Source of the DNA: Theobroma cacao | Lineage: Eukaryota > Streptophyta > Magnoliopsida > Malvales > Malvaceae | Assembly: GCF_000208745.1 (NCBI RefSeq) | Contig: NC_030858.1 | Span: forward strand, 32,833,301-32,897,300 | Direction of reading: 5' to 3' | Length of the DNA: 64,000 nucleotides | In this document: positions 25,601 to 36,476 of the stretch, one piece after another | Numbering within the stretch: position 1 is the first letter of the stretch | How the letters are laid out: each line of letters begins with the position of its first letter | Notes under the pieces: generated by a model | The model's input: the letters and a program-made list of their open reading frames with translations, nothing else | Told to the model about the DNA's origin: nothing | Databases searched by the model: none | Program-made: the position numbers and the translations under genes

Positions 25601-27144
25601 GAAAGAAGTTAAGGTCAATTGAAATTATACCCATTTTAATTCTACTTGAGAAACAAATGTAGAATAGTGATCATTTACCTAAAAAAAAGCTTTAGAATGG
25701 TGATCATATTGTTTGTTGTCCATTCTCATACTTCTCCTTTTTTTATATATTTATTTATTTATTTATTTTCATATTACTTAATTGGATGGTGATTGCCTGG
25801 GTTGCTCACAAATTTGTTTTAAACCAATTTTTTAAAATGTAGGCATATGCAAGAGAGATTGATGAGCATAAGAGAACATTGCTTCTTGTAAACAAGGCAG
25901 ATCTTCTGCCAGTTTCTGTCAGGTTAGTATCGATTCTTACATGTCTGCTCTGCCATGGATTGATTTCAGTTTTTCGACCTCTTACAATCTTTATTGCTTC
26001 TGTTCTTTGTAGGGAAAAATGGGCAAAATTTTTTCGCTCTCATAAGATTCTCTTTCTGTTCTGGTCTGCTAAAGCTGCTTCTGCTACATTGGAAGGAAAA
26101 ATGCTCACTGACCCATGGAAGACCCAAAATAGCATGCAAAAGAGTGATGATCCCGACACAAAAATATATGGGAGGGATGAGCTCTTGGCCCGTTTACAGT
26201 CTGAGGCAGAAGAAATAGTCAAAATGAGGAAATCAGGCTCCAGTACCTCTAGATCATCCAATATTCAATCTCCTAGTTGCAATGCTGAAGGAACTTCAGC
26301 ACCAAAGAATGTAGTGGTGGGATTTGTGGGGTATCCTAATGTTGGGAAAAGCTCAACTATAAATGCTTTGGTAGGCCAGAAACGTACCGGTGTCACCTCC
26401 ACCCCAGGGAAGACCAAGCATTTCCAGACATTAATAATTTCTGATGAGCTGACTCTATGTGATTGTCCCGGATTGGTGTTTCCATCCTTCTCAAGCTCAA
26501 GATATGAGATGATTGCTTCAGGGGTGTTGCCAATTGACCGGATGACGGAGCACAGGGAGGCTGTGCAAGTTGTTGCTAATCGAGTCCAAAGGCACATTAT
26601 TGAGGATGTATACAAAATTAATTTACCAAAACCTAAGCCATATGAATCACAGTCTCGGCCTCCTCAGGCCTCAGAATTTTTGAGAGCTTATTGTGCTTCA
26701 CGTGGGTATGTTGCCTCTAGTGGACTACCAGATGAAACTAGAGCAGCCCGCCAAATTTTGAAGGATTACATTGATGGAAAACTGCCTCACTATGAAATAC
26801 CACCTGGTATGGCCGATGAAGGTGGTGTGGAAGATGATGGGAAACCAAGCTTGTCTGAAGTTCACAATTCAGATGCATCTGATGTTGATGGTTCTTTGGA
26901 AGATGGAAGTGAAACTACACCTGTGCTAAAGCACGTGCTGGATGATCTTAGTTCCTTTGACCTGGCCAATGGACTTGCTTCCAAGAAGGCAACAGTTAAG
27001 AAGTCAAATGCATCCCATAAGCACCACAAGAAGCCCCAGAGGACGAAGGATCGGTCATGGAGAGTTGGGAACGATGATGATGATGGAATGCCAGTAGTCC
27101 GAGTCTTCCAGAAGCCAGTGAATTCAGGTCCTCTTAAGGGTTAA
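22591..27144 (+). CDS. LSG1: LSG1-type large-subunit GTPase
   Basis: Seven exons (22591-22814, 23476-23577, 23654-23740, 24269-24362, 25136-25192, 25843-25922, 26013-27144) give 591 residues. The GTPase motifs are in circularly permuted order, the hallmark of the YlqF/LSG1 family. G4 NKAD is at about 205-208 and a G5-like SAK at 233-235. G1 GYPNVGKSS is at 321-329, then TPGKTKHFQT (G2), then G3 DCPGL at 365-369. The basic N-terminus starts MGKNEKTGLGRALMKHHNSM, and a Lys-rich tail follows acidic stretches. LSG1 acts in the cytoplasm in late 60S maturation, releasing the export adaptor NMD3 (yeast and plant family knowledge). The intron after exon 2 needs a GC donor (cgcag|gcatgt) to keep frame. 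From memory this corresponds to At1g08410/At2g27200, whose neighbours are BSL2 and BSL3, as here. Confidence 0.94.
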
Positions 27145-28056
27145 TGAAGCATCGACTGAACAAGTACTAGGATAAACCAGTGCCTTCTCTTGCTTGGTTG
27201 AATGCTTCTCCTACGGACACTCCATGGAACGAAATTTATTAGTTGGCTGCTGGTTTAGATACCCCTTCGTCCCTACAAGGATGACTAAAGGGAAGAGAGA
27301 TGAATATATATATGCAGCTTATCCACGCATATGGTTGGAATGCAGTTTTGTTGCGTTGCAGAATACGTCACCCGATGGGGGCTAAACGGAAAGTAGATCC
27401 CTCCCTTGGTGTATATCTTATTGTTGCTCTCTTTTTTTTTTTTTTTCCTCCTTATATTATTTGTTTTGAATATTTTGATGGAAAACAACCTGCTACTTCT
27501 CCAGTTGAGTATTTGGAATGTAATTGAGCCTGAGCCTGAGACTGAGTTGTCTGAGTAGAAGTTCAAGGTTCAAACTCCAACTTACTAGAAAAAGTAATCA
27601 AATTATTCTATTCTGACTTAATTATTAAATTAAAATCAAGGCTAACTTCAAATTTGAGTATTTGTAAGTGGTATACTTTTAGGCTTGGGGTGGAATTGGC
27701 ATTTTTGAGGCAAAATTACTAAATGAAGGTATGTGATGGGATGGGACACCTGATAGCCCGCCCATAAGGTGAATCAGTATTATATCAAAGGTGGAGTCCG
27801 AGGTTGTCAGGTTTAAAACAAGTTAGTCCATTTACTTTTAGGCCCACTATAATTTTCATGCCACAGCTCATTGAGATAGGCTGCAAAGTGACTCATTCAA
27901 CCAATTAGCTGACAGTTTGTTGTTTGTAGGGTAAAAATGCCAAAAAGTTTATAAATTATATGTAAAAATAGTATAATAAGAAAAATTGACATGTCCATTA
28001 AAAGCTTTGTCAAATCCAGTTCCCAATCTTTTGAGTGACAAGTATGGTATGGTGTA

Positions 28057-28096
<40 letters not shown>

Positions 28097-29692
28097 GTTT
28101 CAGAAGTGCAAGTATGGTATGGACCATTATATCCTGTCAACGTCTTCAAAAGCTCTACCCTTCCATGAGTGTCCCTTTTCAAGAATTAATTCCAAGTACA
28201 TGAACCTCTCAACTTTTGCAAATTTATCCATAGGAAAATGACATGATGGACAAACAAAAGAATATAGAGAATCTCTCTTCTCTTATTCTTATTTTATGAT
28301 GTTTTCTTTGCATTTCCAAAAAGCAATTTCTTCAATTCTCTTCGGTTGTAGTACTTGTACCTTCTTTCTTTTTTTCGGAAAAAATAAAAATAAAAAGACT
28401 CCTCAATTAGTAGGTCCATAAGAACCAATACCAAACACAAAAAAAACATGTTACTTTATATGTAAAAATTGACCGGTTTTCCATATACAGCTACTTCATT
28501 ATTGAAATATTTCATTTTCGAATGGGAAAAAAATTAGGTACCTTTGGTGTCTATAACTTTAGTATTTTTTCTTCGACACTTAAAATTCATTGGTGGAGAT
28601 ATTGACCGTATCTCATAAGTATCGTGCATTCGAGATTATTGTTAACGTATATTAAAATTATATTCATACTCATTTGATACGTGGATTATACAAGGAATTA
28701 AGTATAAATAGAATAGATAGTGAGAGAAGTGGATATGCTGACTAGGTCCAGCTATCATCCAAAGAAATTTCAACCTATAACATACCTACTAATTACAATT
28801 AAATGTAATTAGTTGGATTGCTCCATTTATAACCCATCTATTCAGATAATTATAGATTGGATTAATTTTTTTGGAAGGATTTAGAACGTCTTTTAATGTA
28901 CTGAAAACTTAATGTATTCTTTTTTTAACCATATCATATATATAGGACTACCCATTAACAAAATAAATCAAAGGGTACAGTTAAGACTCGAGGTAACTTA
29001 AGTTGTTTGGTACCTACCAAAAACAGAAGAAGCAATATGCTGTCTATTGTTTTGGCATTTGGCTTTTAATATCTTTATCGAAAAATAGCATTTGATTATG
29101 ACTCTGGCTACGAGATTTCAACAACCTATCAATACAACTCTCTCATCTTTTACTTATTCAACCAAAATGGAATTTATTTATATAAATCTTTATTCTATTG
29201 CCGACTATACATTCTTTCTTTTTTTATTTTTAAATTCTATTAATTTTATATTCGAATATTCAACTTAACACTAAGTACGTTATACATATTATCGATTTTA
29301 AAAGAATTGAATTCAGATCTCCGTACTTTAATATATATAATTTTTCAGTGCCTAATAATTAAGGGACGTTAACATACCCAAGTTTAATTTTGAAATGGCC
29401 TTTTTCTAGATTCCTCCAAACCTGCAAAGCAGTGTTGAAACTTAACCAACCTTCTTTAGGACTTTTTATCTATGTCTTTCCCTTCTTTGTTTTAAGCTTT
29501 TATAGGATTTTGAAATAAGGTTAAACTTTATTAGTTTATTCAAGGTTATTAACAAATTTATTATTCATCTTTAATACATATACTGAAACATTTAACTCAT
29601 TAATTAGTTCATAATTTTCTATCTAAAAAAGCAAAATTCAAATCATCTTCTCTCAATTAAAATATATATATATATAATTTATATAAAATATA
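27145..29692. other. Intergenic region downstream of LSG1
   Basis: LSG1 3' UTR followed by AT-rich DNA. Apart from the microsatellite at 28039-28122 no gene or RNA was recognised. A 9-bp sequence taaaatata at 29684-29692 abuts the mobile element that follows. Confidence 0.55.
28039..28122. repeat. TA/AG microsatellite flanked by a 14-bp direct repeat
   Basis: A TA run (about 28056-28071) is followed by an AG run (about 28074-28096). The sequence caagtatggtatgg occurs on both sides, at 28039-28052 and 28109-28122, so the microsatellite sits inside a partial 70-bp duplication. Confidence 0.8.
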
Positions 29693-30768
29693 GAGAAAAT
29701 TATGAAAAATAGTCTTTCTACATTTTAAAAATAATCATTAAAATAAATTTAACTGTTTTTTAATCATATTTAGTCATGACTTGACAAAAATACTTTTAAA
29801 ACTATTTCAAATAAATTAAACCGTTCATGGCAATTTCTCTCTATTTGTGTTTCAGATTTCTCTCTCTCACTTCTCAGTTTCTCAAATTTTATCGATTTTT
29901 CTCTTCGCATTCGTTTGCTATGCTTCCGATTTCTCTCTCTCGTATTTTCAGATTTCTCTTTCTTACGCTTTCAAGACACTAAGCAATGGTTTTGATGTGT
30001 TTGGGTAGGTGACTATTTGGAAATTTTGATTTTTAAGTATTTTGGGTAAAACTAAAACGGTAGAAATGATCACAAATATTTGAAATAGCTTTTAATTGAA
30101 TCAATTTGGAGACCTAAACACCAATAAACTCAAAAAATTGAATTTTATAAACCTAGGTTTTCAAAGGAATTTTTTTTTATTTTTAGTTGAAATAGGTGTT
30201 TTAGATAAGAAAATTTATGTTTTGATTTATGAAAATATGTTAGAAACACTTTAATCGGTGTCAAATTGTAAAAAAAAAAAGAAAAAGAGTTGAGCGGATT
30301 TGAAGTTTTGGTTTGTAAGTAACAATAACATTTTAAACATTAAAGTGTAACAAAATATTTTTGAATATGACGTGTAATAATAATATTTTTTCAACATGGC
30401 ATGTAACAATCTTTTTTAACCATGGCGTGTAACATGTTTTTGTACATGACGTGGAACAACAGTTTTTATTTTCAACATGACATGTAATAACCTAACAATG
30501 ACATGTCACATATTTTTGTACATGGCGTGTCACATGTTTCTGTACATGGTGTGTAACAACCTAACCATAACGTATCACATGTTTTTGCACATGACATGTA
30601 ATAACCTAATCATAACATGTAACATATTTTTGTACATGACGTGTAACATCATAACGTGTAATTTTATTAAGGGTAATTTTGTTCAACTTGATTAAAAATA
30701 GTTAAAATTATAAAGAGAATTATTTTTGAAAACATCTTATCTTTAAAGATTATTTTTAAAAATACCCC
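29693..30768. mobile_element. Non-autonomous Mutator-like element (candidate)
   Basis: Ends are imperfect inverted repeats. The left end reads gagaaaattatgaaaaatag; the complement of the right end reads ggggtatttttaaaaataat. Further in, ttaactgttttttaatca pairs with ttaactatttttaatca. The 9-bp taaaatata lies directly outside both ends (29684-29692 and 30769-30777), as expected for Mutator-like target duplications. The interior has no transposase frame but contains CT-rich DNA (29830-29970) and a 45-bp minisatellite. AT-richness makes the exact termini uncertain. Confidence 0.55.
30366..30661. repeat. 45-bp minisatellite inside the Mutator-like element
   Basis: Diverged units start with catgacatgtaataaccta or a close variant. 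Full 45-bp units begin at 30476, 30545 and 30590. A 24-bp partial unit lies at 30521-30544 and a partial unit begins at 30635. More degenerate catgNNNtgtaac units extend leftwards to about 30366. Because 45 is a multiple of three, the array is open in one frame with a 15-residue period, which is not evidence of a protein. Confidence 0.75.
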
Positions 30769-33027
30769 TAAAATATACATAATGTGCCATATTTGGTGTC
30801 TCATTTTATCACCTTTTCATTGAATTTGTGGGTCATTTGACATTGAATTGATGTTTTTTTGTTTCCTCTTTTGTTCCAAAAAGAAAAAAAAAACGTGTGT
30901 CTTGTCCAATTGTAATAACAATTCCCTCCCATTAACTTTCCTATTCCATTTTTAATTCCTGACATAAAACTTACTTGAATCTAGTCCTATATGTTTCTTA
31001 TACCTTCTCTTGTTAGGAACTTCATTTTATTTTTCAAAAAAAATATCCTTATGAGGATAAAATGATTTTTTTAATTTTTATGTATTTTTTAAAAAATATA
31101 AATATTTAATTTTAAATTTTTATTTTTAATTTTACTTCATTAATAAACTAATAACATTTAGTGAGTTGACAATATATAAAAATCATATACTGTTAGTGCA
31201 TCAAATATAAATCGTTAAACATTTATGATCTCCTTTCCTCTCCTTTTTTTTCTTTTTCTTTTTCTTTTTATAATGAAAATGAATTAACATTCTAACAACA
31301 GGTTGTATTAGGATCTCACATAATGTAAATCACAATGTAAAACCTCACTAATTCTTTTAACAGAAGAGTATATGTTTTTATGAAATTAGGAGCAACTATC
31401 ATTATACAACCTTTTTTACTAAGAGATGAAGTTTGGCCAAACTTTTCTAGAGCCTTTTGTTGGGTATGTTATGCCACTTTTGTTCATATGACATGTTCCT
31501 ATCACAATTACTGATCCTTGACATGACAGTTTGCCCCCCTGCCTTACAAACCAAACTATGTATAAAAGGAATTTCATTTCATTTAAAAAAAAAAAAATCT
31601 GTTCAAAATGTCTAAATAAAAATAATTTTATGATTTTTTTTATAATTAAATGTAAACTCTTATATATTTCACCCATGAAATGTCTCTTTAGAGACATTTA
31701 ACATGAATAATTCTTTATTGAACCATCGTAACAGAACTTTTATTATTAAAGACATAGAGTTTTGCGATATAAATGATTATAAAAGAAGTAAGTATAATTA
31801 GTGTTTAATCAAGTATAGATCAAGATTTGTTATAGCACTTCCTTGACTATATCATTTAAGCATGTACCTTTTTTCCATTAAAATTCTCCTTTGCTTGGGA
31901 CTGGCAATGATATGTACAAACATATCCCAACAATGTCAGGACACAAGTCTGATCTGGCACGTGGCTTTGTCCATGTGGCACTTCGAATCGGATCCATCCA
32001 CCTCACCTGGACACTATCAAACCCTCACTGCCATACCTTAGGTACCAGTCTTCCTCCTCTCATTGGCTAATCCCGAAAGTTAGCCGCAGCAATTTAAACC
32101 TTTCACAATCTTTTCTCTATCAACGCGGAATTGGCTTAATCACAAAAAAAATCTGTAAATATAATCCTCTGCTTAATATGAATAAAATACATAAAATTTT
32201 ATTTTTAAATATATATTATTTATAAAAGCATCGTCACATTTATTTTTTATTTTTAAATTTTGAATAGGTTAATCTAACCTTCAATAAAATGGCTCTTATT
32301 GATGGTCTTTCATTAACATTAATTTTAAATAAATACACGAATTTCATAAAATGTAATACCATGTTACCTTAATTTTAGAGATGGAATAATTTATATAATC
32401 TTAAATTTTATTTTATTATAAAAAACTTGATTTCATGTTTATTTATCAGAAAGACACGTAAAAATAAAATATACTGTTACATGTTGCCGGTAGTTATTAA
32501 ACAAATAAAAGGTAACTGTACGACAAAAACTGAATAATAAGTGCAATGCACGTATTTAATTGTTGTATATATTATTAGTAGTATTATAATAGAATAGTGA
32601 GAATAAATACAATATCTAGCGAAAGCCAGCTCCCACCCCATATGTATTTGTCAGGCCGGGGAGGATGCTTTTCCCCACGCGCTTTTTCCTTAGTGGGACT
32701 TTGAGCGTGAAACTGCTTTTGGGTGGCTGAAGAGGACACTTGGTGGGCGGGGTTACTTCAAAACAAACAAAAACAAGTTAAGAGTATTAAATGCCATTTT
32801 CGCATATCATGAATGAGGAGGATAAAACTTGCGTAAAAGAATTAAGAAACTATGTCATGGAAGAAAAAATTGAATTTGTAATTGGTAATTCTTTTCATGA
32901 ATCAATAATTATCTAAATGATTACTGAAGAAACTTTTTTAATTAATCATTGGTTGGCCAAATCTTTGCATAACGTTATATTGAAATACATATATTAATTA
33001 GTATTAACCTTTTTACATTTTTATTTA
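30769..33027. other. AT-rich intergenic DNA with two GC-richer islands
   Basis: No gene recognised. Two islands stand out from the AT-rich background. The first, at about 31890-32140, holds CACGTGGC at 31958-31965 and a CCAAT-like cattggctaat near 32060. The second, at about 32610-32760, is G/C-rich (ggccggggagg, ggtgggcgggg). They may be promoter remnants or conserved non-coding sequence. A 12-bp catttttattta at 33016-33027 borders the next element. Confidence 0.5.
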
Positions 33028-34364
33028 GTCAAAAGACCTATCTAGTTCTTGAACATTTTAATTTTATTCAATTTATTTTCTATATCTAAAATCGAAGTAA
33101 TTTAATTTCTTAATTTTAAAAATTTTTTCAATTCAGTTTCTTTTCTTAACGGCATCTAATTTTCACATTCAAAGGGATGACGTCAGTGTTGACGTGGCAT
33201 ATTTTGATAACATGACGTGAGATGATGATGTGGCATGTCACGTGGCGCCAACGTGATGGCGTGGCAATGCCACATGACACTAATATAATGACGTGACCAT
33301 GCTGACATGGCAGGTCAAAAAATTTTCAAAATAAAAAATTTTGCTATGTCATAGGGACTAAATCGAATAAAAATATATAATACAATGATTAAATTAAACA
33401 AAATTGAGATATTGAGGGACTAAATTTAAAAAAATATTTAAAAAATACAAATCTTTAAGTAGATTATTGATATATTTATTAATAAGCCAAACATGTAAAT
33501 GTAAAAGATTTATGATGTCAAAAAATATATATAAATATTTTCTCACTTGATTATTTGATTCTAGAATATTTACATTAATTTAACATTTTTTGCAAAAATT
33601 AAGTTTGTATTCTCCTTCTATAAAAAAATTTAAAAAAAATTTCATACTTAAAGTCAAATTTAAATAAATAACTTACATTACGTTATAAGAAAATTATTTA
33701 TAAATTGTATTAGAATGTAATGCAAGTTATTTATCTAAATTAGACTTTAGGTATGAAATTTTTTTGAAATTTTTTTATAGAAAAAAGAATTCAAACTTAA
33801 TTTTTGTAAAAAAGATAAATTAATGTAAATATTATAGAATCAAATAATCAAATAAGAAAATATTTATATATATTTTTTAACACCATAAATCTTTTACACT
33901 TAAATATTTAGCTTATTAATAAATATGTCAATAATCTACTTAAAGATTTATATTTTTTAAATATTTTTTTCAATTTAGTCCCTCAATATCTTAATTTTAT
34001 TTAATTTAGTCTTTGTACTATATATTTTTGTTCAATTTAGTTCCTATGACGTGGTAGAATTTTTTATTTTAATTTTTTTATTTGCCACATGACACTAACA
34101 TGTCAGCATGACACTGCCATGTCATCATATTAGTGCTACATAACATGGTGTTGAGATGATGACGTGGCATGCAACACCATGTTATCAAAATGTGTCATAT
34201 CAGTACTAATGTCATTTTTTTTAACAATAAAATTGGATGCCATTAGAGGGAGGGACTAAATTGAAGAAATTTTCAAAATCAAAAGACTAAATTGCTTCAA
34301 TATTGAGTACAAGAATTAAATTGGACAAAATTGAAGAGTATAGGGATTGGATAGATCTTTTGAC
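33028..34364. mobile_element. Foldback transposable element (giant inverted repeat)
   Basis: Two inverted arms of about 660 bp meet at about 33696 with a loop of roughly 20 bp. The left end gtcaaaagacctatctag matches the complement of the right end gtcaaaagatctatcc. Arms correspond along their length with substitutions and small indels; for example, ataacttacattacgttat on the left pairs with ataacttgcattacattct from the right. The exact 12-bp catttttattta lies outside both ends (33016-33027 and 34365-34376), a target duplication. No transposase is encoded. The arms carry many ACGT-core motifs (gatgacgtggca, tcacgtggc). A transcript would fold into a very long hairpin, a likely siRNA source. 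Confidence 0.8.
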
Positions 34365-34922
34365 CATTTTTATTTACAAATGTTATGTAATAAGTCCAAG
34401 TATTAGATTTTTCAATTCATTACTTTTTCCTTTTTACTTTCAATTTATCATTAATATTTTTAATAAGTACGGATATTCAAAGTTTTGTCTTTTATAAGTA
34501 TATATTCTTTTCTAAACACATCTTGGTTAATATTTACAAATAAGACATATCATATCCTTTTTTGAATTGAATTAAATTAGGTTTTAATTTTCAAATTATT
34601 TTGAGAATTTTAACTAAGTTTTTATTTTTTAATATCTTATGTTTAATCAAATCTTTATACATAAATTATTAGATAATAGACTAGAAAAAAAAACCTAAAT
34701 ACTCATGCAAATGCCCCTCCTTCACACGCTTTAGGTGATTTTCCTCATTTACCATCTCTACTTGATAAGACGAAGTCACCAAACCCTCCCATAACCACCA
34801 CGACGTTAACCCCACTACCTTTAAACACTTCGACCATCAACCATATAGCTTCACCACCGCTTGTATTTCCCCGGGTAGTAAAGAAATCCTTTCTTTAAAT
34901 CACCACCATCGAGAAACCACCA

Positions 34923-35568
34923 TTGATCCCTACATCTTACAACCCTGAAATATACAAGGACCAATCGGCTGGGTTTTTCTTCAATGATGAGATCGAAGCC
35001 TTATCTGAACCTTTTAAATTTTCTATCATTGGAAAATTCACAAAGATGCCAAAACTGAAGGAGATTCGACAATCCTTCAAAAGAATCGACCTTAATTGTG
35101 CATACAACATTAGATGGCTTGATTACAAGCATATCTTTATTAACTTGTCCAAGGAGTATGATTTCAAGAGAATTTGGGCAAAACAGGCTTAGTTCATTGT
35201 AGGTTAAAAGATGAAGACTTTTAAATGGAGTCTTGACTTCCATCCCAAGAGAGAATCACCCATAGTTCCTGTTTGGGTATCTTTTCCCAATTTTAAGACT
35301 CACTCGTTCAAGAAGTCTGCAACGATGGCTATTGCCAAAGCTATTGGTAACCCCTTGTACATTGACAAGGCTACTGTAAATGACACAAGGCCTAGCATAG
35401 CTAGGGTTTGTGTCAAATATAATTATATGAATCAACTCTATATGGATTGGCATTAAGGATCGACAAACAAAAGTTGTTACGAGAGGCTACGCACAGTAAG
35501 TAGAATTCATAAAGGTTCCTTATTTTTGCACACATTGCGCTCATGTAAGGCATCACATTAATGTATGC
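34923..35568 (+). pseudogene. LINE ORF1 relic (DUF4283 + zinc knuckle)
   Basis: Two consecutive open segments, 34923-35192 and 35211-35456, separated by stops. They carry FKFSIIGKFTKMPKLKEIR, IRWLDYKHIFINLS and PIVPVWVSFPNF, typical of the DUF4283 region of plant LINE ORF1. A CX2CX4HX4C knuckle (C-T-H-C ... H ... C) follows at 35527-35568 in another frame. This protein would bind the element's RNA; here it is broken by stops and frameshifts. Confidence 0.75.
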
Positions 35569-36476
35569 AAGGTTTTAGGCAAATCAAAGATTACCTCTAA
35601 AGCTACGAGTTTGGATAAACCCATGAATGATATGACCAAAGAAACTCTAAATAGCGTACCTAATAAAATAATGAATGCCGTACTACGAAAAGATGATCCA
35701 ATGGCTCGTGGTAAAGGACATCTACAAGCTAAAGGTCACTTATAATGAAAAGTTGTAGAAAAGATTCAAAATAGAGGTGCTAAGAACTCCCAAGGTATCA
35801 AAATTAGTCCAAGTTTGCCTGCCAAGAATCTTTTAATGGAAACTACAAAAAAGTTCAAAGCAATTCAAGTTGATGATCAAGGTGAAAGTTATGGTGATGA
35901 TGATGGTGTAATTAATGTTGATCCTAAATCTTCTTTGAATGACTCCACTGATGTGGTAAAATTGTCGAAACAGCCCATTGAGCAAGAAAAAATTTTCTCA
36001 AATGCTACCATTGGCTGCAGTAAACAAAAAAATGTGATTGAAAACCCTAATGAGTCAACTCTTTAGTTCCTGATTATATTGTACGCAAGTTATTACAAAA
36101 GGTAGTTGATAAGGCCAAATATGTTAGTTGTCGCAAAAATAAAAAGAAAGGGAAAAAAGTCAATTTTGTCAAGGCCGTTGAAGCTTAAGAGGTTAGTAGC
36201 TCTGTGTTATTATTAAAAAAAATAAAAACGTTGCTGTTGAACCTAATGCACTAATGGTTCAATCTAATCTTCATGCTGGTAAACAATGTGATGCCTCTCA
36301 TGCTCCAGAAGCTGAGTATGTAAATAAGGAAATTGAATTACACCCAACGACCATAAGGCGTCGCAAGTCAGAAAGTGAACTTTCTCCTATTCTAGCTTTA
36401 AAATCCAATGTAAGAGAAAGATGTATGATGAGCAATGATGAGGTACCTCCATTGATTATTCTTCTGAATCTTCTCA

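Noticed and set aside
28039..28122. TA/AG microsatellite as a GAGA-type promoter
   Set aside because: No gene starts nearby on either strand, and the flanking direct repeat points to simple duplication.
30477..30695. Small protein with 15-residue repeats
   Set aside because: The open frame is a by-product of the 45-bp minisatellite (multiple of three); there is no start context, no domain and it lies inside a mobile element.
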